NCBI GenBank assembly: GCA_023453795.1
Contig: JAEXSP010000027.1
Location: 6,018 to 70,017, forward strand
Source of the DNA: Bacillota bacterium
Lineage (GTDB): Bacteria > Bacillota > Clostridia > Acetivibrionales > JAEXSP01
Direction: 5' to 3'
DNA: 64,000 bases
The position numbers and the translations under genes are program-made. Below are positions 17,811 through 26,986 of this stretch, in pieces. Every line of letters starts with the position of its first letter. Position 1 is the first letter of the stretch. Under the pieces are notes generated by a model. The model did not search any database. It had not been told where the DNA came from and was given only the letters and a program-made list of their open reading frames with translations.

Positions 17811-18806
17811 CTACCTGTCTCTTTGATAAAGAATTTGATCTATCTCTTTCATTTGAGCCTGTGAAAAAGGACCAAAACTCATAGCCTTTGCGATTTCTTC
17901 AACCTGCTTTGTGGTTTTAAATCCCGGGATAGGGACAGTGCTGCCGCTTTTGCCCCAAATCCAGGACAAAGCCCCCTGAACCAGAGTACGACCATTACTG
18001 GTTAGGATTTCTTTAACTGAATCAAGAGCCTTTAAGAACTCTGGTACAGGTTTTCCATCCTTGAAGAATGGAACCCAGGGATGACCTGCACCTCGAACAT
18101 CATCTTTTGATATAAGAGATTCCGAAGTAAATTTGCCGCTAAGAAATCCCATGCCCAGAGGGCTGCGATTAATACTGGCAAGGTTGTTATTCTCACACAA
18201 TTTGACTAAACGCGAAGAATCCTCAAATACATTTAAAGTGTGCATAATGACAGAGCAATTGGCTCTTTCTGCAAACAACCTGGCACCATCAACAAGATCT
18301 GTACTCCAGCCGTAAGTACGAATCTTACCTTTCTCAACAAGCTTATCAAGAGTTGTACATATCGGTTCAACATCAGATACTGATATATTCCATTCATGAA
18401 GCTGGTATACGTCGATGTAATCGGTATTGAGTCTTTTGAGAGATGCATCACACGCTCTTTCTATGTAATCAGGTGTTAAATTGGTCCCATGTAAGGTTTT
18501 GGTGGCTTCGTTGCCAAAATTCCCGAATTTTGTAGCGACCACAATGCTGTGCCTTTTTCCTGCAATTGCTTTTCCAATTACTTTTTCACTATGTCCGACA
18601 CCATAGCAATCAGCCGTATCCAGGAAGTTTATACCAAGCTCAAAAGCTCTGTGTAAAGCGTTAATTGACTCATTATCGTCAACATCACCCCATCCATCAG
18701 ACATTCCGTTATAAAAAAATGGTCCGCCAATAGCCCAGCATCCTAATCCTAACGCGCTAACCTCAATTCCGGATCTCCCAAGTTTTCTCATGAATCCTTC
18801 ACTCAT
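17811..18806 (-). CDS. Aldo/keto reductase
   Basis: 331 residues on the minus strand. The fold is recognised by LGLGCWAIGG near the N-terminus, the catalytic Asp/Tyr segment FLDTADCYGVGHSEKVIG, Lys in VVATKFGNFG and His in YQLHEW. The C-terminal cofactor region WIWGKSGSTVPIPGFKT is typical of the AKR YhdN/IolS-like branch. It would reduce aldehydes or ketones with NADPH. It lies 50 bases downstream of a TetR regulator on the same strand, so the two form an operon from the promoter near 19490. SD GGAGG precedes the start. Confidence 0.92.
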   Translation of the reverse strand: MSEGFMRKLGRSGIEVSALGLGCWAIGGPFFYNGMSDGWGDVDDNESINALHRAFELGINFLDTADCYGVGHSEKVIGKAIAGKRHSIVVATKFGNFGNEATKTLHGTNLTPDYIERACDASLKRLNTDYIDVYQLHEWNISVSDVEPICTTLDKLVEKGKIRTYGWSTDLVDGARLFAERANCSVIMHTLNVFEDSSRLVKLCENNNLASINRSPLGMGFLSGKFTSESLISKDDVRGAGHPWVPFFKDGKPVPEFLKALDSVKEILTSNGRTLVQGALSWIWGKSGSTVPIPGFKTTKQVEEIAKAMSFGPFSQAQMKEIDQILYQRDR

Positions 18807-18855
18807 ACAAACTCCTCCTAAATAATAATAAGTTTCTTTGTTTTATGCTGCTGAA

Positions 18856-19431
18856 TCATAGCTTTATGCCATCTAAAAATATGGTTGTACATTTAACAAT
18901 ATCCTTATCGATTTCTTTTCCGTCATAAAACTTAATAGCCATTGCAAAGCCTATCATCATATAATAAAAGGATAAGGCTATATCATGTGCATTTTTATTA
19001 CTGATGTCTCCATTTTTGATTCCTTGCTCAATTATGTTTGTAATTTTTTCAAGGAAGAGCATTTCAATTTCATATGTTTTTTGTAAAATATAGTCTTTCA
19101 AGTATTGCGGCGGGTAATAGTAGTATCTGTCCCAGAAGACCATTTTTTTATTATTCTTACAGTTCTTCACATAGCCGGAGAAAACACCTGTTAACTTTTC
19201 CAGATAGTTTGTCTCCTCACTACATACAGTCAAATCATCAATAAAAGAAGAATAATCGTCTAAAATGTTATTGAAAACAGCCGTGAATATACTTTCTTTA
19301 CCTGTGTAATGGGAATACAGGGAAGCTTTCTTGATTCCTACGGCTTTAGCGATATCATCCATGCTGGTACCGAAGAATCCTTTGTCTGCAAATAACTCCA
19401 GTGCTTTGTCCAATATTTCAATTTTTTTCAT
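18856..19431 (-). CDS. TetR-family transcriptional regulator
   Basis: 191 residues from the ATG at 19431, chosen because GGAGG lies just upstream (GGAGGTATTATG). A longer frame to 19479 would run through the operator. The N-terminal helix-turn-helix reads MDDIAKAVGIKKASLYSHYT. The C-terminal half is a helical ligand-binding domain without a recognisable ligand motif. It is followed by an aldo/keto reductase, the likely target. A palindrome upstream suggests autorepression released by a toxic aldehyde or drug; the ligand is a guess. Confidence 0.92.
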   Translation of the reverse strand: MKKIEILDKALELFADKGFFGTSMDDIAKAVGIKKASLYSHYTGKESIFTAVFNNILDDYSSFIDDLTVCSEETNYLEKLTGVFSGYVKNCKNNKKMVFWDRYYYYPPQYLKDYILQKTYEIEMLFLEKITNIIEQGIKNGDISNKNAHDIALSFYYMMIGFAMAIKFYDGKEIDKDIVKCTTIFLDGIKL

Positions 19432-19454
19432 AATACCTCCATAAAAAAAACTAC

Positions 19455-19498
19455 CTACCGTTTGGTAGTATAATATCATACCTTAAATCCAGCGTCAA
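19455..19498 (-). promoter_or_regulatory. Promoter and palindromic operator of the TetR-AKR operon
   Basis: On the minus strand TTGACG (19498-19493), a 17-base spacer and TATTAT (19475-19470) make a good sigma-A promoter. Just downstream lies the palindrome CTACCGTTTGGTAG (19455-19468), with five-base arms around GTTT, near the transcription start. That is a typical TetR repressor position. The palindrome is in the 5' leader of the TetR gene itself. Confidence 0.65.
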
Positions 19499-19568
19499 TA
19501 GAGGAATATAAAATTTTGTCTTGTTCTACTGGGGGTTATAGCTTTCTTAAATTGTAATTGAAAAAATA

Positions 19569-19597
19569 TTGACATTATGTTAACTATATATTATATT
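19569..19597 (+). promoter_or_regulatory. Promoter of the GntR regulator gene
   Basis: TTGACA (19569-19574), 17 bases, then TATATT (19592-19597). Downstream, ACATAT/ACATAT/ACATAC repeats at eight-base steps occur around 19614-19635, before the regulator start. They may be part of an operator, but this is weak evidence. Confidence 0.5.
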
Positions 19598-19667
19598 ATA
19601 AGTGGTTATATCAACATATCGACATATTAACATACTCATGTGTGTTATCTGAATGGAGTGGTATAAA

Positions 19668-20396
19668 TTGAATACCGGAATGGCCCCTAAATATTATAGT
19701 GTAAAAAAGAAAATACTTGAAATGATTGACCAGGAAGAGGTAGGTCCTGATGGTATGGTTCCCAGTGAACGGGAACTAATGAGTATGTTCGAGATCAGTA
19801 GGATTACAGCAAAGAAAGCCATCGATGATCTGGTCAAGGAAGGTTATCTCTATCGTATACAAGGTAAAGGGACATTTGTTAAAAACGATACGTTGAATCA
19901 GGACCTTGTATCGATTACCAGTTGTACGGAAGATATCATCAAAATGGGAATGACACCGTCTAAACAACTTCTGGCTGCTGAGGTAATACCCGCCGATCAA
20001 GCACTTATGAGGAAGCTGCATCTTTGTAACGGAGATAAGGTTTTAATGGTAAAACGTGTCTACTTTGCCGATAGCGAGCCATTAAATCTGACAACTACTT
20101 GTCTGCCATGCAAGCTTTTTCCGGGGATAGAAAATTACGATTTTGGAGTAGAATCCATTTACAATGTGCTGGAAAGTAAATACGATACACGCATTACCAA
20201 AGCCAAGAGAACAATTGAAGCTGTATTGGCAGCGGACGAGGTGTCAGAAATTTTCAAAATTGATGAAGGTAAACCGATACTTTTGTTCAGGGCTGTTACA
20301 CTTGGTTTCGTGAACGGGAAAGAAGTGCCGATTGAGACATTTAAAAGCTATTACAGAACAGATAAATTGAAGTTTTACATCAATCAAGTCAAATGA
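19668..20396 (+). CDS. GntR/HutC-family transcriptional regulator
   Basis: 242 residues if translation begins at TTG 19668, which has GGAGTGG at the right distance; an ATG at 19653 lies upstream of that SD. The winged helix contains MVPSERELMSMFEISRITAK and YRIQGKGTFV, both typical of GntR. The C-terminal half is a UTRA/HutC effector domain (VYFADSEPLNLTTT, then KAKRTIEAVLA). It is transcribed toward the nucleoside importer operon 250 bases away and is the obvious candidate regulator. The effector is probably a nucleoside, base or sugar phosphate. Confidence 0.9.
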   Translation: MNTGMAPKYYSVKKKILEMIDQEEVGPDGMVPSERELMSMFEISRITAKKAIDDLVKEGYLYRIQGKGTFVKNDTLNQDLVSITSCTEDIIKMGMTPSKQLLAAEVIPADQALMRKLHLCNGDKVLMVKRVYFADSEPLNLTTTCLPCKLFPGIENYDFGVESIYNVLESKYDTRITKAKRTIEAVLAADEVSEIFKIDEGKPILLFRAVTLGFVNGKEVPIETFKSYYRTDKLKFYINQVK

Positions 20397-20477
20397 TTTA
20401 TATCAGTCAAATAAAATGAACAAACAGTATGAATAAACCCTATATCAAATAAATAAAGCAGTAATACAAACTTATAA

Positions 20478-20510
20478 GCAATATATAAGCAATATATAAG
20501 CAATATATAA
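20478..20510. repeat. Three tandem 11-bp repeats
   Basis: The unit GCAATATATAA occurs three times without interruption (20478-20488, 20489-20499, 20500-20510). The period is about one helical turn. It lies between the GntR gene and the nucleoside transporter operon, so it could be a cooperative operator or an AT-rich upstream element. Confidence 0.8.
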
Positions 20511-20519
20511 GGCTATAAG

Positions 20520-20558
20520 TCAATTCTATCGGTGGACAGGCTTTAGCCATGGAATTGA
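20520..20558 (+). other. Imperfect hairpin in the leader of the nucleoside operon
   Basis: TCAATTC (20520-20526) pairs with GAATTGA (20552-20558), and the inner GGCT/AGCC (20539-20548) forms a second small stem. No long T-run follows. It does not match a riboswitch consensus that I can recall. It may be a structured leader or a weak terminator of the GntR gene. Confidence 0.35.
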
Positions 20559-20645
20559 TTATTATATCAAATTCAGTAGTTTTAATGTCGCGACTAAGGC
20601 TACTGAGCAACAACAGCTGTTAAAAAAAAATTAGGAGTGAATAAC

Positions 20646-21839
20646 ATGAAAAAAATTAGTTTTGGAAGGATCATTGCTATTGCAGTTACAACAACCTTGC
20701 TTATGTCTCTTTTATTCACCGGCTGTTCAAGCAAATCGGACAGCTCAAGCGAATCGGACAGCTTAGGAGTTGCACTTATTACTTCTGCGGCGGGAGCTAA
20801 TGACAAAGGTTATAACGAATCTGCTATTAACGGACTTGAAAAGGCTAAAGAAGAACTGGGAATCAATTATAAAGTAGTAGAATCCACAGATGTTCCAGGC
20901 AGTCTGACTCAACTTGCCGAAGCCGGATATAAAGTAATATTCAGCCTCGAATACAATTTTGACGCTCTTATCAAGGGTGTCGGCGGTAATAAGCCGATTG
21001 CGGAGCAATACCCGGATACCACCTTTGTAATCTTCAATGATAATCCAAATGTTAATGAAGATGGTAGTGTAATCAACAAAAATGTTGTTTCCGTGCTTTT
21101 TGATGTCCATGAAGCATCTTTTATGGCTGGTGCACTCAGCACTCTGGTCAATGAAAATGCAAAAGCTCTCTTCAATCCACAGGATTATAATTTCACTTCA
21201 GGAGATGCAGGAAGAAAAATCGGATTCCTTGGCGGTACGAAGTCCAATGGTATTACGGTGTTCAGCTATGGATTTGCTGAGGGTATAAACTATATTGCAG
21301 AAAAACTGAATGTCAAATATACCTATCTCAGTGATTACAATGCGGGCTTCAGCGATTCAGCCGCAGGCTCAACAAAAGCAAACACATACTATCAGGATGG
21401 TGCCAACATTGTAAATGCGGTTGCAGGAGCAGTGGGCGATGGGGTAGACTCCAAGGCAAAAGAAGTTAAAAAGCTGTCAATTGAAGTCGACGCAAACAAG
21501 GACGCAAATCAACCGGGTTACGTTTTGACAAGTGTTTTGAAGAACACTGAGGTTCCTGTTTTTGAAATCATTGAGCATTATAAAAACGAAACACTCGACA
21601 AGGTAAACGGAAAGCTGTTGAGTTACAATCTGGCTTCCGGTGCTACAGGTATTACTGACTTAAGCACTATAGAATCAAAGATCACTTCAGAAGGTAAAGC
21701 TAAATGGAGCGAGATAAAAAGTGAACTTGATGCTATTGCAGAGAAAATTGCCAGCGGTGAGATAAAGGTAACGAATGCACAGGCAGGAGAAGCTTTTGAC
21801 AAAACAAAGCTTAAAAATCTCTCCATGCCAAATGACTAA
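20646..21839 (+). CDS. BMP-family nucleoside-binding lipoprotein
   Basis: About 397 residues from ATG 20646, with AGGAGTG as SD (a GTG at 20637 lies within that SD). A signal peptide ends in the lipobox LLFTGC, with the lipidated Cys at residue 27. A Ser/Glu/Asp-rich linker follows. The mature part matches the Bmp/PnrA/Med family (VALITSAAGANDKGYNESA, later GFAEGINYIAE). These are the solute receptors of NupNOPQ-type importers, which bind purine and pyrimidine nucleosides. It is anchored to the outer membrane face and delivers to the ATPase and two permeases directly downstream. Confidence 0.92.
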   Translation: MKKISFGRIIAIAVTTTLLMSLLFTGCSSKSDSSSESDSLGVALITSAAGANDKGYNESAINGLEKAKEELGINYKVVESTDVPGSLTQLAEAGYKVIFSLEYNFDALIKGVGGNKPIAEQYPDTTFVIFNDNPNVNEDGSVINKNVVSVLFDVHEASFMAGALSTLVNENAKALFNPQDYNFTSGDAGRKIGFLGGTKSNGITVFSYGFAEGINYIAEKLNVKYTYLSDYNAGFSDSAAGSTKANTYYQDGANIVNAVAGAVGDGVDSKAKEVKKLSIEVDANKDANQPGYVLTSVLKNTEVPVFEIIEHYKNETLDKVNGKLLSYNLASGATGITDLSTIESKITSEGKAKWSEIKSELDAIAEKIASGEIKVTNAQAGEAFDKTKLKNLSMPND

Positions 21840-21870
21840 TATCTAAATAAAGAGAATGAAGGCGGGAACT

Positions 21871-23415
21871 ATGAACGCAATTGTAGCTGTAAATTTAACA
21901 AAAAAATATGGAGATTTCGTTGCCAACGACAATATAAATCTTTCTATTGCTAAAGGCGAAATCACTGCTATTGTAGGAGAAAATGGGGCAGGTAAAACGA
22001 CTCTCATGAACATGTTTTACGGTTTGCAGCGACCAACCTGCGGGGAACTGTATGTATCAGGCAGCAAAGTAAGCTTTAATTCCCCCCTGGATGCTATAAA
22101 TTGTGGTTTGGGAATGGTGCACCAGCATTTTAAGCTGGTGCCCAGCCTTACCATATTTGAAAATATCATGCTTGGTACAGAGATAAATCAAACTACTGAT
22201 TTTAAGGGCATGTTTAAAATCAAATGGCCGCTCATAGATAGAAAACGTGAGAGAAGAGAAATCGAAAAGCTGATTAATACCTACAAGTTTGAACTAAACC
22301 CTGATGAACGGGTTGAAGACATTTCTATAGGCGCCAAGCAGCGTGTAGAGATTCTAAAGATGCTCTACCGGAATGTTGATATTCTGATATTTGATGAACC
22401 GACAGCGGTACTCACACCGCAGGAAGTCGATGAACTGCTTGTAAGTTTCAAGGAACTGAAGAATCAAGGTAAAACAATTATTCTTATAACACATAAACTT
22501 CGTGAAGTTATGGAAGTCAGTGACCAGGTCATTGTTATAAAAAGGGGCAAGGTTGTCGGGAGCAAACCTACAAGTCAGACAAACCCTGAAGAGATCGCCA
22601 CGATGATGGTCGGGCATGAAGTTGTGCTTCAGGTCAAAAAGGAAAAACAAACCGTCGTGCAAAACAAGACGGTATATAGTGTAAATGGTTTATCTACCAA
22701 AAACTATTTAGGCAAGAAGGTTTTGGAGGACATCAGCTTTGAGATCAAGGAAGGTGAAATCCTCGGAGTTGCCGGAGTAGAAGGCAACGGACAAAGTGAG
22801 CTTGTAAAGGTTTTATCCGGACTTATGCTTTCAACTGAAGGTAAAGTACAGCTCTATGATGAGGATATAACCAACAAGTGGCCGAACGAACTTCGTAAAG
22901 CAGGAGTTGGAATAGTTCCCGAGGATCGATATGCTCAGGGACTTTGCAAGGAAATGTCACTTTGTGACAACCTGATTGCAGGTTACCACTTTGATGAAAA
23001 GTTCTGCAGATATGGAATTCTGGATAAAAAGAACGTATGTGAAAACAGGAATATTCTGCTTGAAAAATATGATATAAGGGTAGCGGATCCTGAAGGTGCC
23101 GTATCACAGCTTTCCGGGGGTAATGCGCAGAAGGTTATTATCGCAAGGGAGTTTGATTCCAATCCGAGGATTTTGATTGCAAGTCAACCGACCCGCGGTG
23201 TTGATATCGGTTCCATTGAATTCATTCACAATAAGATACTCGAGCTGAGACGCCAAAATAGGGCTATATTGCTGGTTTCGAGTGAACTGAGTGAGATCAT
23301 GGGACTAAGTGACAGGATTATTGTCATGTACAAGGGTAAAATCGTTGGAGAGGTTGAAGGGGATAAGGCTGACAGCTCTCAGCTCGGAATGCTGATGGCC
23401 GGTATCACCCAATAA
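21871..23415 (+). CDS. Nucleoside ABC importer, duplicated ATP-binding protein
   Basis: 514 residues from ATG 21871, preceded by AAGGCGGG; an ATG at 21856 is possible but has no SD. Two nucleotide-binding domains are present. The first has Walker A GENGAGKTT and Walker B ILIFDEPTAV. The second has GVEGNGQSE in place of a canonical Walker A, signature LSGGNAQK and ASQPTRGVD. This degenerate second site is the rule for RbsA/YufO-like proteins. It couples ATP hydrolysis to nucleoside uptake with the two following permeases and the BMP lipoprotein. Confidence 0.94.
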   Translation: MNAIVAVNLTKKYGDFVANDNINLSIAKGEITAIVGENGAGKTTLMNMFYGLQRPTCGELYVSGSKVSFNSPLDAINCGLGMVHQHFKLVPSLTIFENIMLGTEINQTTDFKGMFKIKWPLIDRKRERREIEKLINTYKFELNPDERVEDISIGAKQRVEILKMLYRNVDILIFDEPTAVLTPQEVDELLVSFKELKNQGKTIILITHKLREVMEVSDQVIVIKRGKVVGSKPTSQTNPEEIATMMVGHEVVLQVKKEKQTVVQNKTVYSVNGLSTKNYLGKKVLEDISFEIKEGEILGVAGVEGNGQSELVKVLSGLMLSTEGKVQLYDEDITNKWPNELRKAGVGIVPEDRYAQGLCKEMSLCDNLIAGYHFDEKFCRYGILDKKNVCENRNILLEKYDIRVADPEGAVSQLSGGNAQKVIIAREFDSNPRILIASQPTRGVDIGSIEFIHNKILELRRQNRAILLVSSELSEIMGLSDRIIVMYKGKIVGEVEGDKADSSQLGMLMAGITQ

Positions 23416-23436
23416 CCCTATGATTTGAGGGATAAT

Positions 23437-24528
23437 ATGAAAAATAAGAATGTAATTTTATCAAGTATATATAGTGTCTTACTGCCTATAATTATTGCAC
23501 TCTTTGTCGGTGGAATCATAATTGCTGTAATTGGTGAAAATCCGTTCAAAACTTATCAGGTTATGATACAGAAATCACTTTTCAGCGTCAAGGGCATCTT
23601 GAAAACGTTGCATTTTGCAGCTCCCCTGATCCTGACAGGCCTTGCCATCGCTATTACCTTTAAAGCCAATATTTTCAATATGGGTGTAGAAGGTGCGGCG
23701 GTTTTGGGAGCTTTCTTCACAGGTGTAGTAGGCTTCAGTATTACCGGCATAAATCCGGTTCTTCATATCACGCTTTGCCTTCTCACAGGAATGTTGGTAG
23801 GTATGATTTTTACACTCATTCCTGCAATATTGAAAGCTTATTTCAAGGTTAATGAAATGGTTGTTACTTTAATGCTCAACTATGTAGTGGTTGAGGTCGT
23901 AAAATTTCTTGCACAGGGTGTATTTAAGGACCCGGCTTCCGGGTATGTTGCGACCTACACCATTGCCCCAAGTGCCATGTTCAAAAAGATTTTCAACAGC
24001 GATTTGACACCGTTCTTTTTCATAACAATTTTAGTGTTCGGCATTATCTATGTGGTTTTTATAAAATCAAAACTTGGGTTTGAAATTACTGCAATAGGTA
24101 AAAATCCGGAGTTCTCTGAAGCCACCGGAATGAATGTCGCTAAAAAGATTATTGTCATAATGCTCATCAGCGGAGCTGTGAGCGGTTTGGCAGGAGCCGG
24201 CTTCCTTATGAGTGAGAAATACAGGTTTACGCTTGATTTTTCCGGAAGCCCGGGACTTGGCTGGGACGGCATGCTGATTGCCTTGCTTGGCGGCAATAGT
24301 CCGATCGGTGTTCTAATTGCAGCAGTGTTCTATGCTGCATTAAAGACAGGCAGTGAATATATCGGATTATTTACCAATGTACCCAAGGATATTGTAGGTG
24401 TTATTCAAGGAATACTCATACTCTGTCTTTCCGTAAGGTTTGTAAACCGGAAGAGCAACCTTGTTGGCAAGTTGACAGGGGTGTTCAACAAACTGAGAAG
24501 TAAAAGGATAAAAAGCAATGAGTATTGA
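23437..24528 (+). CDS. Nucleoside ABC importer, permease 1
   Basis: About 363 residues from ATG 23437 (GAGGG upstream; a TTG at 23425 overlaps this SD). Eight to ten hydrophobic helices are visible. It has the BPD_transp_2 family pattern, with FKANIFNMGVEGAAVLGAF early and GFLMSEKYRFTLDF later, matching YufP/NupP-type subunits. It follows the ATPase by 21 bases and precedes the second permease by 21, so all four importer genes are one transcription unit. Confidence 0.93.
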   Translation: MKNKNVILSSIYSVLLPIIIALFVGGIIIAVIGENPFKTYQVMIQKSLFSVKGILKTLHFAAPLILTGLAIAITFKANIFNMGVEGAAVLGAFFTGVVGFSITGINPVLHITLCLLTGMLVGMIFTLIPAILKAYFKVNEMVVTLMLNYVVVEVVKFLAQGVFKDPASGYVATYTIAPSAMFKKIFNSDLTPFFFITILVFGIIYVVFIKSKLGFEITAIGKNPEFSEATGMNVAKKIIVIMLISGAVSGLAGAGFLMSEKYRFTLDFSGSPGLGWDGMLIALLGGNSPIGVLIAAVFYAALKTGSEYIGLFTNVPKDIVGVIQGILILCLSVRFVNRKSNLVGKLTGVFNKLRSKRIKSNEY

Positions 24529-24549
24529 TCTGACAGAAGGAGAACCGGT

Positions 24550-25467
24550 ATGAATCTAATCGATAATATATTATATGATATGCTTTACCACAGCACACCG
24601 GTCATATTGGCTGTTTTGGGCGGACTATTCGCACATAAGGCCAATGTGCTGAATATAGGACTTGAAGGCATGATGCTGATGGGAGCCTTCTCCAGTGCCT
24701 TGACTGTTATGCTTACGGGAAGCTTGTGGCTGGGACTCCTTATTAGTGTTCTGCTCACACTTGTTCTGGGGCTGGTCTTCTCTTCTCTTAGTGTAACGCT
24801 GAAAAGTAATTTTATCATTACAGGCTTTGGAATTAACTTGTTTGTTGCGGCATTAAGCGCATTTGTACTCAAGTTCATGAAGCTTGCAAACATTAATGTC
24901 AGCTCTGTAGTAGATGTAGCAAGCTTGAAAATTCATATTCCGTTTATTGCGGACATCCCCATTCTGGGCAGCATTTTAAGCGGACATACTGCTATTACCT
25001 ATACCGGCTTTATTTTGATAATAGTAGTGAGCATTGTGTTGTACAATACAAAATTCGGAGTGTATGTCAGAGTTGTCGGAGAAAACGAAGAAGCAGCCAA
25101 ATCCGTGGGTATCAATGTAAATGCGATTAAATACGCTGCGGTGCTTATAGGTGCTGTGCTTTGTGCTCTTGCAGGTATGGAGCTCTCTGTTGAAAGATTG
25201 GCGCTCTATACAAATAATATGACTGCGGGCAGAGGCTTCATTGCCATTGCTGCGATTTACTGCGGCAGAGGTGAACCATTAAAGTGCTCGCTGTATGCTT
25301 TGCTCTTTGGCCTTGCCAAATCGCTTGCGATCAATCTTGCTTTATATGCAGGCCCTATATCAGGATTATTTGAGATTGTGCCTTATCTCACTATAATAGT
25401 AGTGCTGTTCACGGTTTCTGTCATACAGAACCGCAGCAATAATTTAAGGGGGTTTAAACTTGAGTAA
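24550..25467 (+). CDS. Nucleoside ABC importer, permease 2
   Basis: 305 residues with about eight hydrophobic helices. The motif HKANVLNIGLEGMMLMGAF is the counterpart of the first permease and matches YufQ/NupQ. SD AGAAGGAGA lies just before the ATG. It overlaps the start of the next gene by eight bases. A pair of unlike permeases with a double ATPase and a BMP lipoprotein is the standard nucleoside importer arrangement. Confidence 0.93.
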   Translation: MNLIDNILYDMLYHSTPVILAVLGGLFAHKANVLNIGLEGMMLMGAFSSALTVMLTGSLWLGLLISVLLTLVLGLVFSSLSVTLKSNFIITGFGINLFVAALSAFVLKFMKLANINVSSVVDVASLKIHIPFIADIPILGSILSGHTAITYTGFILIIVVSIVLYNTKFGVYVRVVGENEEAAKSVGINVNAIKYAAVLIGAVLCALAGMELSVERLALYTNNMTAGRGFIAIAAIYCGRGEPLKCSLYALLFGLAKSLAINLALYAGPISGLFEIVPYLTIIVVLFTVSVIQNRSNNLRGFKLE

Positions 25468-26032
25468 ATCAGCTTTGATCATTATAGATATGCTAAAAGA
25501 TTTCACAGATCCGAAGGGATTGGTGTTTTACCCCCAGAACAGGGAAGTGCTGCCCAGGATAAAACGAGTGCTGGAAGAGTGCAGAAAACACGGCATTTTG
25601 GTCATATTCCTGAGGCACTGCTACCGAAAAGAAAAGTTTGACAAAAATCTTCAGAATATGAGGCCGAATTGCATAGAAGGTACTGATGGTGATGAAATAG
25701 ATCCCATGCTTGAAGTGGACCCGGCTAAAGATTATGTGATAAAGAAACGCAGGTACAGCGGTTTTGTCGGGACCGATCTTGATATGGTTCTCAGAGAAAA
25801 TAAGATTGAAAACGTAATCATAGTCGGAACAAAAACCAACTGCTGTATTCGGGCAACCGTTACAGATGCTTATAACCTTGACTACCTGCCTATTGTAGTG
25901 TCGGATTGTGTAGCAACTAATGACGAAATTGTCAACCAGGTACATTTGACGGATATTAAAAAATACTTGGGCAAGGTTGTTACCTCCGAAGAACTTTTTG
26001 GCCTTATGGACAAAGGAGAGATATCAAGATGA
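25460..26032 (+). CDS. Isochorismatase-like cysteine hydrolase (nicotinamidase-related)
   Basis: 190 residues, TTG start after AAGGGGG, overlapping the end of the upstream permease. The Asp of the catalytic triad is in LIIIDMLKDF, the Lys in KKRRYSGF, and the nucleophilic Cys in TKTNCCIRATV. Family members hydrolyse amides such as nicotinamide, N-carbamoylsarcosine or ureidoacrylate, or the enol ether isochorismate. In this operon it may process the base freed from a nucleoside (for example nicotinamide or a ring-opened pyrimidine). The substrate cannot be decided from sequence. Confidence 0.88.
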   Translation: MSKSALIIIDMLKDFTDPKGLVFYPQNREVLPRIKRVLEECRKHGILVIFLRHCYRKEKFDKNLQNMRPNCIEGTDGDEIDPMLEVDPAKDYVIKKRRYSGFVGTDLDMVLRENKIENVIIVGTKTNCCIRATVTDAYNLDYLPIVVSDCVATNDEIVNQVHLTDIKKYLGKVVTSEELFGLMDKGEISR

Positions 26033-26985
26033 AATACGATATCATAACTAGTGGATATATAAGTCTCGATAGGATCATAAAAACCAAGACCCCTGTAAGA
26101 TATGGCTATACCTCAATTATTGAAAACAGCAGCAATGCCAGAATATATTATGGAGGCTGCCCTACGAATATTGCGTACCTTGCTGCCAAGCTCGGATTAA
26201 AGGCACTTCCGATCATTCGAGTGGGAGAAGACGATTATAAAGAGACAGGATTCTATGAATATCTGAAAAGTGGCGGAGTATGCCTGGATGCAGTTGAAAG
26301 CATTCCAAATGAGACTACTTCCAACTGCTATCTGATTGCAGACTCAAATAACAACCACATAACAATTTTTTATCCGGGTGCAATGGACAGGAAATATGCA
26401 GGCAGTATGAAGGACGAATTCTTTGAGGAAACACGCCTTGGCGTATTGACCGTAGGCTCTTATGAGGACAATGTAGAGTTTTATAATAAGTGCATGAAGC
26501 ATAATGTTCCATTGGTTTTCGGCATGAAATGCGATTTTGATGCTTTCCCTGAAGAATTCTTCAAAAAGGTACTGTTTTCAAGCAAAATTATTTTTACCAA
26601 TCAGGGTGAACGTGAGGAAATTGAGCGAATGTTCAAGCTTGGAGCAATAACCGAACTTTTTGAAAAGGGAAATGCAGAAATCATAGTTACGACACTTGGT
26701 AAAAACGGAAGCATGTATTTCCGGAAAGCAGACCGGGGCATGGCTTCAAACAGGATCGAAGCTGCTGAGTTCGGCAAAGTAGTAGATACTACAGGCTCCG
26801 GAGATGCTTACATGGCAGGATTCCTTTATGGATACCTGAATGGAAAGGACGTTGAGGAATGCTGCAAGCTCGGTAGTGTTCTTTCCTCCTTTGTAATTGA
26901 AACTGTAGGATGCACCACTAATGCACCGACACAGGAACAGTTCATGGAACGTTATAAGAAATTTATATCACAGGAAGGGAAATAA
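26029..26985 (+). CDS. PfkB-family sugar/nucleoside kinase
   Basis: 318 residues. The N-terminal region contains YYGGCPTNIAYLAAKLGL (the GG..N substrate loop). The second PfkB signature is DTTGSGDAYMAGFLYGYLNG, with the catalytic Asp in GSGDA. The family includes ribokinase, adenosine kinase, pseudouridine kinase and ribose-1-phosphate kinase. It overlaps the upstream hydrolase by four bases (ATGA) and is followed by a nucleoside phosphorylase. It could act on the nucleoside itself or on the pentose-1-phosphate that the phosphorylase releases. Confidence 0.9.
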   Translation: MKYDIITSGYISLDRIIKTKTPVRYGYTSIIENSSNARIYYGGCPTNIAYLAAKLGLKALPIIRVGEDDYKETGFYEYLKSGGVCLDAVESIPNETTSNCYLIADSNNNHITIFYPGAMDRKYAGSMKDEFFEETRLGVLTVGSYEDNVEFYNKCMKHNVPLVFGMKCDFDAFPEEFFKKVLFSSKIIFTNQGEREEIERMFKLGAITELFEKGNAEIIVTTLGKNGSMYFRKADRGMASNRIEAAEFGKVVDTTGSGDAYMAGFLYGYLNGKDVEECCKLGSVLSSFVIETVGCTTNAPTQEQFMERYKKFISQEGK

Positions 26986-26986
26986 G

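Noticed and set aside
20478..20510. CRISPR-like repeats
   Set aside because: Units are only 11 bp, directly abutting, with no spacers; no cas genes are in the window.
20397..20645. A purine or preQ1 riboswitch before the nucleoside importer
   Set aside because: The leader folds into a hairpin, but I could not match the conserved junction bases of any riboswitch class that I know.
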